DNA from: JAUIBE01 sp035267185 | Lineage (GTDB): Bacteria > Pseudomonadota > Gammaproteobacteria > Xanthomonadales > SZUA-36 | NCBI GenBank assembly: GCA_035267185.1 | Contig: DATFLY010000060.1 | Coordinates: 1-19,949, forward strand | Length of the DNA stretch: 19,949 nt | Reading direction: 5' to 3' | Part shown: positions 1 to 8,736 of the stretch, in pieces | How positions within the stretch are numbered: the first letter of the stretch is position 1 | Layout: the number at the start of each line of letters is the position of its first letter | The notes under the pieces: model-generated | The model's database searches: none | Seen by the model: only the letters and a program-made list of their open reading frames with translations | What the model was told of the DNA's origin: nothing | Program-made: the position numbers and the translations under genes

Positions 1-1
1 C

Positions 2-1237
2 GCGTCATTTCGTGATCGATTCTGGATACCCAAACACAATGACGGTACTGATCAACTCTATTTCTGTGGGAACTCCCTGGGCCTGCAACCACGAGCCCTG
101 GCTGCAGAAATGGAACAGGAACTCGAAGCCTGGAAAAAATATGGCGTGGAAGGACACTTCAAGGGACAACACCCATGGATGCCGTATCACGAATTCCTGC
201 GTGAACCCCTGGCAAAGCTAACCGGGTCACTACCCTCTGAAGTGGTGGCCATGAATTCACTGACCGTGAATCTTCACCTGATGATGGTCAGTTTCTACCG
301 GCCTGAAGCACAGCGACAAAAAATCGTGATTGAACAGCAGGCTTTTCCATCGGATCGCTACGCAGTCGAATCCCAGATCCGCTTTCATGGGCTTGACCCA
401 AATGAATGCCTGGTTGAGCTGGCTCCGCAAAATGGCAAAAAGAGCCACGCCAACCGGGTGATAGAAGAGCAGGACATTGAGGCATACCTCGAGTCTGAAG
501 GCGACCAGGTCGCCCTGGTTTTATGGCCCGGAGTGCAATATGCCACCGGCCAGGTTTTCGACCTTGGGCGAATCACCAGGGCAGCTCACAAGGCAGGAGC
601 AAAAGTCGGTTTTGACCTGGCCCACAGCGCCGGCAATGTCCCGTTGAATCTGCATGACTCGGGATGTGATTTTGCAGCCTGGTGCAGCTACAAGTATCTC
701 AATTCAGGCGCAGGCGCAGTTGCAGGCTGTTTCGTTCACGAACGTCACAGTTCGCGCACTGATCTTCCACGGTTTCATGGATGGTGGGGTCACGACCAGG
801 ACATCCGTTTTCTGATGGGACACGATTTTGTACCCGCTGCCGGAGCAGATGCCTGGCAGCTTTCCAATCCGCCTGTCCTGGCACTGGCTCCGGTGCGAGT
901 GTCACTGGCTGAATTTGAGGAAGCCGGCATGGACAGGCTGCGAGAGAAATCCCTGTCACTCACTGCCTACCTGGCCGAGCTGATTCATGCCGAGCTGGAG
1001 GAGGTATTGGAGATCATCACACCGCTGGATGAGCACCGTCGCGGCTGTCAGCTTTCACTCCGGGTCAGGGCTGGGCATGAACAGGGTAGACAGCTGTTTG
1101 AATACCTGGAAGCAAACGGTGTGATCACAGACTGGCGAGAACCTGACGTGATTCGTGCAGCTCCAGTACCTCTGTACAATCGCTTCGAGGACTGCTGGGG
1201 TTTTGTCGACAAGGTTCTGAAATGGGAAAACGCGTGA
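2..1237 (+). CDS. kynU: Kynureninase, 5' end cut by window edge
   Basis: PLP-dependent hydrolase that cleaves kynurenine to anthranilate, or 3-hydroxykynurenine to 3-hydroxyanthranilate, plus alanine; cytosolic. The frame is open from base 2 and already reads the family's early YFCGNSLG motif at visible residues 20-27, so the gene starts before the window and the first Met at base 110 is internal. About 411 residues are present; bacterial kynureninases are usually a little over 410-420, so only a short N-terminus is missing. The fold-type I core is intact: DLAHSAGN (Asp at visible residue ~205, PLP-ring contact) and WCSYKYLNSG, whose Lys (codon 692-694) should form the Schiff base. The gene overlaps kmo by 16 bases, so the two are probably co-transcribed and translationally coupled. 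Family assignment is very secure; substrate preference (3-hydroxykynurenine) is inferred from the kmo neighbour. Confidence 0.95.
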   Translation, partial: ASFRDRFWIPKHNDGTDQLYFCGNSLGLQPRALAAEMEQELEAWKKYGVEGHFKGQHPWMPYHEFLREPLAKLTGSLPSEVVAMNSLTVNLHLMMVSFYRPEAQRQKIVIEQQAFPSDRYAVESQIRFHGLDPNECLVELAPQNGKKSHANRVIEEQDIEAYLESEGDQVALVLWPGVQYATGQVFDLGRITRAAHKAGAKVGFDLAHSAGNVPLNLHDSGCDFAAWCSYKYLNSGAGAVAGCFVHERHSSRTDLPRFHGWWGHDQDIRFLMGHDFVPAAGADAWQLSNPPVLALAPVRVSLAEFEEAGMDRLREKSLSLTAYLAELIHAELEEVLEIITPLDEHRRGCQLSLRVRAGHEQGRQLFEYLEANGVITDWREPDVIRAAPVPLYNRFEDCWGFVDKVLKWENA

Positions 1238-2616
1238 ACATGCAGAAAGATTCAACCATCACCATCATCGGCGCAGGCATGGCCGGCACATTGCAGGCTG
1301 TCCTGTTGGCCCAGCGCGGATTCAGGGTCAGCCTTTTTGAGCGTAATCCCGACCCTCGCAAGGGCGATGCACCGGCAGGACGTTCAGTTAACCTTGCCCT
1401 TGGCGAACGAGGAAGATTTGCCCTTGATGCCGCTGGTCTGCTTGAAAAAGTAGACACGTTTTCCATACCAATGCGCGGGCGCATGCTGCACAGCCCTGAA
1501 GGGGAGCAACGCCTGCAACCTTACGGGAAAGACGATACTGAGGTGATCTACAGCGTCCATCGCGCACGCCTGAACGAGTGCCTGCTTGATGCTGCTGACG
1601 GTCTTGAAGAGTTGTCGATTCGCTTCAATCATCAACTCGACCGAATTGACTGGGATACCAACCAGGCCTGGTTCAAATGCTCAGAGGATAGCGGTGAAAT
1701 AGCGCATGGTTTTAAAGTCCTGATCGGCACAGACGGGGCAGGCTCTGCACTGCGCCGGAGCATGCAGACACAGGCTGACCTGGGCGTGAGCGAAGAGCTG
1801 CTCGAGACCGGATACAAGGAACTCTCGATCCCACCGGGAGAGAATGGAGAACCGTTGCTCGATCCTAATGCGCTGCATGTCTGGCCACGCGGTGGTTTTA
1901 TGCTGATCGGGCTGGCCAACATGGACAACAGCTTTACCATGACGCTGTTCCTTGACAACCATGCCAGTGACAACAACCGGGGATTTGATGAGCTCGAGAA
2001 CTGGCCTGCGCAACTGGATTTTATGAACGAATACTTCGCAGATGCGGTACCCCTGATTCCCGACCTGGAAAGAGAATTCAAGCAAAACCCCATTGGGCTT
2101 CTGGGCACCATCCGTTGCAAGAAATGGCACATGGATAGCAAGGCGTTGATCATCGGTGATGCTGCTCATGCAATCGTGCCCTTTCATGGCCAGGGTGTAA
2201 ACGCAGCATTTGAGGATTGCGTGGCACTCATGGAGTGTCTGCAGGAAATTGAACCAGGCGGGGAAATCAACTGGAAGGAAGTCTTTTCGGAGTTACAGGA
2301 TCGACGCATTGCCAATGCCAACGCGATTGCCGACATGGCACTGGAAAACTACGAAATCATGCGTGAATCAGTGCGACATGAAGGCTTTTTATTGCGCAAA
2401 GAACTGGAACATGAACTGGAACGGCGTCACCCGGGACATTTCATAGCCCGCTACTCATTGGTGATGTTTCACCGTATTCCATATGCAGAGGCCTACCGGC
2501 GTGGTGAAATCCAGGCAGGCATCCTGGATGAACTACTGAAAGGCGCCAGCAGCCTTGACGATGTCGATTTTGAAACAGCGGCAAGGCTGATTAACCACAA
2601 GCTTAATACTGTCTAA
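1222..2616 (+). CDS. kmo: Kynurenine 3-monooxygenase (FAD-dependent)
   Basis: Flavoprotein hydroxylase converting L-kynurenine to 3-hydroxykynurenine with NADPH and O2, which KynU then cleaves; with later enzymes this leads to quinolinate and NAD. The 464 residues match bacterial KMO length (~460). The N-terminal Rossmann motif GAGMAG is at residues 17-22, with the ribose-binding Glu near 40 (LFERNPDPR). The family signature GRSVNLALGERG follows at ~53-64, and the second FAD motif IGDAAHAIVPFHGQG has its Asp near 313. Two starts are possible. ATG 1222 is preceded by AAGG at 7 bases and overlaps kynU; ATG 1240 lies just after the kynU stop behind GGGA at a longer spacing. I chose 1222, but residue 7 is a credible alternative and would leave a typical N-terminus. 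No strong terminator follows; the downstream region is a repeat cluster. Confidence 0.95.
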   Translation: MGKRVNMQKDSTITIIGAGMAGTLQAVLLAQRGFRVSLFERNPDPRKGDAPAGRSVNLALGERGRFALDAAGLLEKVDTFSIPMRGRMLHSPEGEQRLQPYGKDDTEVIYSVHRARLNECLLDAADGLEELSIRFNHQLDRIDWDTNQAWFKCSEDSGEIAHGFKVLIGTDGAGSALRRSMQTQADLGVSEELLETGYKELSIPPGENGEPLLDPNALHVWPRGGFMLIGLANMDNSFTMTLFLDNHASDNNRGFDELENWPAQLDFMNEYFADAVPLIPDLEREFKQNPIGLLGTIRCKKWHMDSKALIIGDAAHAIVPFHGQGVNAAFEDCVALMECLQEIEPGGEINWKEVFSELQDRRIANANAIADMALENYEIMRESVRHEGFLLRKELEHELERRHPGHFIARYSLVMFHRIPYAEAYRRGEIQAGILDELLKGASSLDDVDFETAARLINHKLNTV

Positions 2617-2635
2617 GGGCTGCATCGCCCCGACA

Positions 2636-2765
2636 GTCGCGACCAAAGATCGCTCCTACAACCTGGCCTCCATCATTCGAGCTGATCAAATATTGTTCTA
2701 ATTAGTGTAGGAGCGGCGCCTCGCCGCGACAATCCGGAAAATTGAGTCGCGGCGAGACGCCCCTC
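2636..2765. repeat. REP-like units in inverted arrangement
   Basis: Two units share the 10-mer TGTAGGAGCG: one on the minus strand (complement of 2651-2660) and one on the plus strand (2706-2715). Each is followed by a short hairpin: 2639-2653 (6 pairs including a wobble on the minus strand, 3-base loop) and 2713-2727 (GCGGCG/CGCCGC, loop CCT). A third, degenerate minus-strand unit occupies about 2746-2765. The arms 2716-2730 and 2746-2760 pair over 15 bases with one mismatch around a 15-base loop. This architecture (conserved head plus small GC-rich palindrome, in opposed pairs) is that of REP/BIME elements known from Pseudomonas and relatives. No U-tract follows, so I do not call it an intrinsic terminator. 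No RAYT transposase is in the window. Confidence 0.7.
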
Positions 2766-2775
2766 AAAAAAATCC

Positions 2776-2895
2776 GTCATCCCGGAAATTGACTTCTCTG
2801 GAAGTCATCCCGGAAATCCGAGAAGGATTGTCCGGGACCCACTTCGTGGCATAGGTGCTTCGCCTTGTGGATCCCGGCTCGGAGGCCGGGATGAC
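2776..2895. repeat. GTCATCCCGG inverted and direct repeat cluster
   Basis: A 14-mer, GTCATCCCGGAAAT, occurs twice (2776-2789 and 2804-2817), and the block closes with its reverse-complement core CCGGGATGAC (2886-2895). Two hairpins lie inside. One pairs CCCGGA+AATCC with GGATT+TCCGGG around GAGAA (about 2809-2836, one bulged base). The other is ATCCCGGC/GCCGGGAT (2871-2878 with 2885-2892, 6-base loop). This is typical dispersed intergenic repeat structure. It lies between kmo (plus) and the end of the protease gene (minus), so it is also the only structured region that could limit read-through between these convergent genes. A terminator role is inference; no U-tract is seen. Confidence 0.65.
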
Positions 2896-2982
2896 AGGTT
2901 GGGTGTTTCCTCGACCCACTATCTCGCAAGGCGAATAGATACCGGTATTCGCTTCTCGCCGAATTGCCCAGCGATTAATTGC

Positions 2983-5900
2983 CTACTGGCAATCCAGCGT
3001 ATCTGAAAGCTTGATGATGTCGTCTGTCCGGTCAATGGATTGGACCAGGGGCGGATCCAACACGAAATCCAGTGTCCAGTTGCCACTGGTTTCATCAGCA
3101 AAATTACGCGTCACCAGGCCCACTGTCTCGAACGTCACGGTCTCGGGCGAACAAAGGGAGCAGAAACCGTCGAACTGTAACAGTGGAATCTCGGTTGCGG
3201 TGGAAGACTGGTTGTCATCATCCGCTGCCAGCACCCATCGCGGCACGCCCGAGGCATCGAACAGGTAATGAACCTGGGCCTGGGCCGAGTCATAGTTCAG
3301 AACGGTTGCACCGCCGAGACCCGGAACACCACGGTACCAATGGCCCGTGTAACTGCGCTCGCTGCCACTGATATTCGGGCAGGTATTTGGCCCATTGGGC
3401 CGCATTGGATCAAAACCGGATTCGCCGAACAGCGAATAGCTGAACACGACCTCGCTATCCGCCAGGAATGTCAGGGAGACGACACCAACCTGCTTTTCCT
3501 GTTGCTCGGCACCATCGTTCGTCACCCGCAACAGGTCTGCTACCCAGACATTTCCCTGCGGTGATGCACCAGCGGCGATATACCATACTGGCTTCCCATT
3601 AAGTTCGTATGCGTACCAAACCATGAAGCTTGAATCGCCAACACTGTTCCATTCAGCACCCTGGAAAATATTCCTGTTGAAATCCCATAGACCCTTGTGC
3701 GGGTCAAATTCCGAAAAGTCAGACAGAAGCGTGACCTCGACGGTCACTGCAGATGCATTATTCCTGGTGTTGGACAAATCCAGGAAATAACGTCCTGGCG
3801 GCACGCTGTCGTTGATGGTGAGGTTAGGGCCGGTTCCGTCTGATCCGGTGGCTGAGCCGATTGACTGCAATCCACCTGGCAACTGGACAAAGGGAGGTGT
3901 CTCCAGGGCATCGTCAAAATGCTCAAGATAAACTTCCAGGGCCAGGTTGTTGCTCTGTTGCTGACCGCGACCGTTGGTGCTGACCGACATGGAAGTCACA
4001 CCCGGAGGCACATCAATATACATGCGATCATGGTTGGAGTTACCATCCAGCGCCAGCTTGTGCTGGCGGCCGGCCATCAGCGGGAGTGTCTGGGCTGGTG
4101 CAATTCCATTTCGATTGAAATAAACGGGAATCACACCAACGTTGTTCGGGTTGGCGCGATCGGTACCCATTCCAACCGCACCCAGCCATTGTTCTCCCGG
4201 CAACGCATTGATATTGCTCCAGCTCAGGCGCAAATCAAATTCTTCCTGTTCCGCTACTATTCCCGGACCACTCACAACCAGGCTTGAGCTGTCTTTACTG
4301 CCGACCACTCCACTTACCAGCGTTGCTTCATCGCCATCGACGTTGTCTGTGTCCCAGTTCTGAACAATGATCCAATAGTCACCCGCTTGTGGCGTAAACA
4401 GATCACACTGTTCTATATCCGTGGGAGAAATACTTTCACAAATAAGCTCTGCAGGGTCAGTCACACCATTTTCATTCAGATCACGACCAACAAACAGGTC
4501 GAGGTCATTGGAGGTTGATTCCAGCGTTCTTGCATGTAACCAGAGTGCATCTGTGGGCACCTCTTGCCAGACCGTGAATGTTCCCTCGCCTCCGTCAAAC
4601 GGGTCTTCGTTTTCTGGTTGAGGGTTGCTCGCTGTTGGGTCGAGAACGATCGTCTCAACGGTGGTGGTTGCACGAACCAGTCCTCCGCTGTTGAAGGTGG
4701 CATCCGGTAATGACGCCTGTAATTCAAAGCTGCCTTCAGTCCAGCCTGCACCCTGGTCAGTGTTGATCGTCCAATCTTCCGGCAAACTGTCCGCATCGTA
4801 AAAGACAGCAACGGTGAGGTATTGGCTTGGCATGCCGATGGCATTGAGCCTGATGCGGCCGTAGACCCATTCTCCGATCAGGCCGCTGCCGCGAAGACCA
4901 GCCTCAATGGTGAGCTCCTGTGAATCACCATCGCCCAGGTTGAACTGACTGGGCGAGATCGTGACGTCAACGTCATCAGGAAATTCAATGGCCGTGGCGG
5001 TCCAGTTGGCACCGCCTTTCTGGTCTGTGACCGTGCGGGTAAAGCTGCAGTTTCCCCGGCAGGCCGAATCAACCAGGCCAAACAGGTTCAAATCTTTAGG
5101 ATCGCCTCCAATGCCCGGGTTGGCATTGTTGAAATCATCTTCGCTAACGTCGAGAAACAGGCCGGCATCTGCTGCCACGTCCAGGCGCGGACGGCCGCCA
5201 CCTTGCTGATGCGGATTCGCCGACGCACCGGTTTCATTGGTTGCAAGCTCAGGTGTCGCCGTTGTTTGAATGGCTGAAATGATTTGTGATGGTGACCAGT
5301 TGGGGTGCAGATCCTTGAGTAACGCGGCTCCGCCGGCCACATGAGGTGATGACATGGAGGTACCCGAAAGCAGCGTAAATTCCTCGCCTTCAAACCAGGC
5401 AGACAGTATCTCCTTACCCGGTGCGATCACGTCAGGTTTCAGAATATCTTCTACCGGAGATTCGAGAGGACCGCGTGAACTGCCCGATGCCAGCAGGTCG
5501 CCAAATTCATCTGCTTCAACAAGAGAAAAACCTGAGATCGAACCCTGGTGACCCGCCCCGGATCCCAGCCAGCTGCGCAGATCGTCTCCGTCAGAATCAC
5601 CCACGTGTGTTGCCGGCAGACAGTGATCATCGGCAACAATGGACTCGCCTTGCTGATTGGTGTTGGCCAGGATGTAGCCCCCCGCTCCGGCCAGTTGCAA
5701 ATTCTTACCCTTTTCTACCCGACCGTATGTACCACGGTCGCAAACCACGATCTCTCCGTTGAACACCGGATTCCCCGCCCAGGGGTTTGACTGACCGGTA
5801 TTTCCATCGCAGGTGGTCTGCGATTCTGCAGAACCCACGCCGCACAAAGGAAAACCAAAATCGGCTGCGTGGACAATTTCCCGGGGCCCGATTCCATCAG

Positions 5901-7176
5901 TGAAAGATGCGCCGATCAGATCCTGGGGTGGTGATGTATTGCCACCGCTCAGATCTTCGACGACGCTGCCGAAAATTCGGTTGTGGGTGGCATTGCCCAC
6001 CACCAGCATCCACGGCGAATTACCTGGCGATCCGATGGTCGAGGGGTTTGGCCCTGAATTACCCGCTGAAGTGACAGTCACAATGCCCGCATTTCGGGCG
6101 TTCAGGAATGCCCTGGGTGTATTTCCACCTGCCCAGGGATTGAAAGCATTGGTACCAATCGAGTAATTGATGACATCCACCCCGTCTTCGATGGCCTGGT
6201 CGATGGCATCCAGGATGGCCGAGGACTGGCAGGCACCACCACTGGGATCAGAGGGATCCCCGATGAAGCAGACCCGATAGGCAACCAGGTTTGCGCGCGG
6301 TGCCACGCCTGAAATTTCGACAACCTCTCCACCGAGTTGTACCGCGACCCTGTTGCCCACGGCGATTCCGGCCACATGGCTGCCATGGCCGGTATTATCG
6401 CGGCCATTGGTGTTTTCTTCCTCGTCCGGGGTGCCTGGATTGTCGGTGACAAAATCATAAACACCAACCAGCTTGTCGTTGCAATCAACCTCACCAAGGC
6501 CACACAGGCCCAACTGCTGACCATAGGGATTACTGAAGTTATAGCCATCAGGGCTCGGGTCAGTAAACGAGGGATGTTCCCAGTTTATCCCGGAATCAAT
6601 AATTCCGACCACAACCCCTTCGCCCTGGCCAGAGCCATTGCCACCGGTCTGGCCGTTCCATACAAAGTCCGCACCAAGCCATTCCGGCCCTGCATCGGTC
6701 GTCAGCCTGTAAGTGCGATCGGGCTGTACCGATTTCACCATGGTTGATTGTGCAAGCTCCTGCGCTTCGGCAGGGGTTAATCGAATGGCCATACCATTGA
6801 GGGCGTACTGGTACTGACGTTCAGGCTGAATCGACCTGGAAAGCCTTGCTGATGCTTCTGCTCGGAAAGTTTCATGCCTGTTCTCCAGGTATTGAAAGTA
6901 CTCACGTGCATTGGGCGCATTAGCCCTTAGCTTCGAGTCGCCGTTCTTTTGCGGATTGGTCGCCTGCAGACTTGATCTGCCGTCCGCCAGCGGAGCAGAG
7001 AGCGCCTGGCCATCGTAGGAGGGTACGGCCGGGTCCTGAAGCTCGACGATATAAACCTGGTCTCTTGCATCTTGAGCTACCGGCCTGGCAACCGCTGAAA
7101 ACGGGAGCAGCAAAGTTGCGAGTAGCAGAAAGGCAATCCAATGGCTGGTTTTTGTCATCCTGATCCTGTTATTCAT
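2983..7176 (-). CDS. Large secreted subtilisin-family (S8) serine protease with PA insert and C-terminal modules
   Basis: Secreted endopeptidase of 1397 residues. Layout: a signal peptide (hydrophobic stretch ~13-28, likely cleavage after AVA at 30); an I9-like propeptide about 38-160; then the S8 domain with Asp194 (GIIDSG), His264 (GHGSHVAG), oxyanion Asn373 (AGNSGPN) and Ser607 (SGTSMSSPHVAG). A protease-associated insert lies between His and Ser at about 465-550. After ~690 come beta-rich regions, a probable prepeptidase C-terminal-like domain (~1040-1145), and two Trp/Tyr-rich modules (around 1187 and 1303) with a related pattern, aromatic...G-x-P-x-W. Start choice is open: ATG 7176 or the in-frame ATG at 7158 (residue 7), which has AGGA at ~5 bases and gives a tidier signal peptide, MTKTSHW. 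It lies 16 bases after gor on the same strand and may be co-transcribed. Substrates are unknown. Confidence 0.93.
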   Translation of the reverse strand: MNNRIRMTKTSHWIAFLLLATLLLPFSAVARPVAQDARDQVYIVELQDPAVPSYDGQALSAPLADGRSSLQATNPQKNGDSKLRANAPNAREYFQYLENRHETFRAEASARLSRSIQPERQYQYALNGMAIRLTPAEAQELAQSTMVKSVQPDRTYRLTTDAGPEWLGADFVWNGQTGGNGSGQGEGVVVGIIDSGINWEHPSFTDPSPDGYNFSNPYGQQLGLCGLGEVDCNDKLVGVYDFVTDNPGTPDEEENTNGRDNTGHGSHVAGIAVGNRVAVQLGGEVVEISGVAPRANLVAYRVCFIGDPSDPSGGACQSSAILDAIDQAIEDGVDVINYSIGTNAFNPWAGGNTPRAFLNARNAGIVTVTSAGNSGPNPSTIGSPGNSPWMLVVGNATHNRIFGSVVEDLSGGNTSPPQDLIGASFTDGIGPREIVHAADFGFPLCGVGSAESQTTCDGNTGQSNPWAGNPVFNGEIVVCDRGTYGRVEKGKNLQLAGAGGYILANTNQQGESIVADDHCLPATHVGDSDGDDLRSWLGSGAGHQGSISGFSLVEADEFGDLLASGSSRGPLESPVEDILKPDVIAPGKEILSAWFEGEEFTLLSGTSMSSPHVAGGAALLKDLHPNWSPSQIISAIQTTATPELATNETGASANPHQQGGGRPRLDVAADAGLFLDVSEDDFNNANPGIGGDPKDLNLFGLVDSACRGNCSFTRTVTDQKGGANWTATAIEFPDDVDVTISPSQFNLGDGDSQELTIEAGLRGSGLIGEWVYGRIRLNAIGMPSQYLTVAVFYDADSLPEDWTINTDQGAGWTEGSFELQASLPDATFNSGGLVRATTTVETIVLDPTASNPQPENEDPFDGGEGTFTVWQEVPTDALWLHARTLESTSNDLDLFVGRDLNENGVTDPAELICESISPTDIEQCDLFTPQAGDYWIIVQNWDTDNVDGDEATLVSGVVGSKDSSSLVVSGPGIVAEQEEFDLRLSWSNINALPGEQWLGAVGMGTDRANPNNVGVIPVYFNRNGIAPAQTLPLMAGRQHKLALDGNSNHDRMYIDVPPGVTSMSVSTNGRGQQQSNNLALEVYLEHFDDALETPPFVQLPGGLQSIGSATGSDGTGPNLTINDSVPPGRYFLDLSNTRNNASAVTVEVTLLSDFSEFDPHKGLWDFNRNIFQGAEWNSVGDSSFMVWYAYELNGKPVWYIAAGASPQGNVWVADLLRVTNDGAEQQEKQVGVVSLTFLADSEVVFSYSLFGESGFDPMRPNGPNTCPNISGSERSYTGHWYRGVPGLGGATVLNYDSAQAQVHYLFDASGVPRWVLAADDDNQSSTATEIPLLQFDGFCSLCSPETVTFETVGLVTRNFADETSGNWTLDFVLDPPLVQSIDRTDDIIKLSDTLDCQ

Positions 7177-7192
7177 CTTATTCCCTGACCCT

Positions 7193-8554
7193 TTACCCCT
7201 TGGCAGTTACGGCATTTCGCATTGTGACAAGTTCCTCAGCCGCCGATGGGTGTATTCCAATGGTGGCATCGAACTGGTCTTTTCGAAGCCCGGCTTTTAC
7301 TGCGACCGCGAAGCCCTGGATAATTTCAGGCGCATCCAGTCCAACCACGTGCACAGCAACGACCTTCTGACTCTCTTTTGCCACGATGAGTTTCATCATG
7401 GTCATTTCATCACGGCCGGACAGTGTGTGCTTCATGGGCTTAAATTCCGACAGGTAAACGTCCAGATCGCCATAATGCAGTCTGGCTTCTTCTTCGCTGA
7501 GACCAACCGATCCAACCGGCGGCTGAGAAAAGACTGCCGACGGTACAAATTCGTGATCAACACACCTTTCCATTCCACCAAACTCCGTATCCGCAAAAGC
7601 ATGACCTTCATGAATCGCTACCGGTGTCAGGTTGACCCTGTTGGTCACGTCACCAACTGCAAAAACATTCTGCTGGCTGGTGCGCGACCACTCGTCCACG
7701 ACAATCGAACCATGTGCGTTGATTTCGATGCCAGCCTCTTCCAGGCCCATGTCCCGAACGTTTGGCACACGACCCGTTGCATACATGACCTGATCAACCT
7801 CGAAGTGATTACCATCGCTGGTGATCAATTTCAGTCCGGAGCCGGTTTTCTCAATGGCTGTAATGATTGTTTCCAAACGCAAATCAATGCCTTTCTTGGG
7901 TAATTCAGCGGTAACAGTTTTCCTGACATCCGCATCGAAACCGCGTAGCAACATGTCGCCGCGATAAATGTGTGTTGTCCTGGCTCCAAGCCCGTTAAAA
8001 ATGCCGGCAAATTCACAGGCGATATAACCACCTCCGACCACCGCTATGCGCTCGGGCAATTCGTCCAGGTCAAAGGCCTCGTTGGATGTAATCGCATGCT
8101 CGCTGCCCTGCATAACGGGTATCCACGGGCGCCCGCCTGTGGCGACCAGTATTTTTTCAGCTGAAATGGTACGGGTGCCAAGATGAACATGGTGTGAATC
8201 AACCATGACCCCCCTGCTTCGGAAATGCTCAACTCCGAATCGCTCAAGCAGGCCGATGTAAACCTGCTCAAGACGTGCGATTTCCTTGTCTTTGGCAGCG
8301 ATCAGCTTCGACCAGCTGAAACTTGTCGCCCCCACACTCCAGCCAAAGCCCTCTGCATCCTCAAAATCTTCCGAAAAATGCGAGGCGTAAACCAACAGTT
8401 TCTTGGGCACACAGCCACGTATCACGCAGGTTCCGCCATAGCGATATTCCTCGCAAATGCCCACTTTCGCGCCATGCATCGCAGCAATTCGCGCAGCCCT
8501 GACCCCACCAGAGCCTGCGCCGATCACAAATAAGTCAAAGTCGTACTCGCTCAT
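7193..8554 (-). CDS. gor: Glutathione reductase (NADPH)
   Basis: FAD-dependent disulfide oxidoreductase that reduces glutathione disulfide with NADPH in the cytosol. The 453 residues match the usual ~450. The FAD motif GAGSGG starts at residue 12. The redox-active pair is Cys43/Cys48 in GGTCVIRGCVPKK, the variant found in cyanobacterial, plant and many proteobacterial enzymes. The second dinucleotide motif GGGYIACE is at 174-181, followed by a basic patch (R198, R206) consistent with NADPH. The C-terminal dimer-interface catalytic pair is His435/Glu440 in HPSAAEELVTMR. The start is well supported: an AGGAG ribosome site lies about 6 bases upstream of ATG. It is transcribed leftward from the 505-base divergent region shared with ccmA, and the S8 protease follows 16 bases after its stop. 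Mycothione and trypanothione reductases are less likely given the motif set. Confidence 0.95.
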   Translation of the reverse strand: MSEYDFDLFVIGAGSGGVRAARIAAMHGAKVGICEEYRYGGTCVIRGCVPKKLLVYASHFSEDFEDAEGFGWSVGATSFSWSKLIAAKDKEIARLEQVYIGLLERFGVEHFRSRGVMVDSHHVHLGTRTISAEKILVATGGRPWIPVMQGSEHAITSNEAFDLDELPERIAVVGGGYIACEFAGIFNGLGARTTHIYRGDMLLRGFDADVRKTVTAELPKKGIDLRLETIITAIEKTGSGLKLITSDGNHFEVDQVMYATGRVPNVRDMGLEEAGIEINAHGSIVVDEWSRTSQQNVFAVGDVTNRVNLTPVAIHEGHAFADTEFGGMERCVDHEFVPSAVFSQPPVGSVGLSEEEARLHYGDLDVYLSEFKPMKHTLSGRDEMTMMKLIVAKESQKVVAVHVVGLDAPEIIQGFAVAVKAGLRKDQFDATIGIHPSAAEELVTMRNAVTAKG

Positions 8555-8736
8555 ACCAACTCCTGTTTCACAGGCGCATTGTCCTGCAGATGGCGCCGCA
8601 TGTCAGCAAACTGAACAGTCGCGAGCCTACTAAGCCAGTAGTTCTGACCCATCAGGATGAAGAATTGCGGGTCTGATTAGCAACCAGTAGAACGTGAGGA
8701 TGGCAATGAGACGCAAGCGTGCAAAGCGATGAGTCG

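Noticed and set aside
1632..2187. Two long minus-strand open frames inside kmo
   Set aside because: Both are antisense shadows of a clear kmo coding region and lack motifs.
2931..2952. Hairpin GCGAATA/TATTCGC downstream of the S8 protease stop as a terminator
   Set aside because: It has a 7-base-pair stem with an 8-base loop but no U-tract on the minus strand, so it is not convincing.
7250..7903. 217-codon open frame antisense to gor
   Set aside because: It lies wholly within a well-supported gor gene, has no recognisable motif and no supporting ribosome site.
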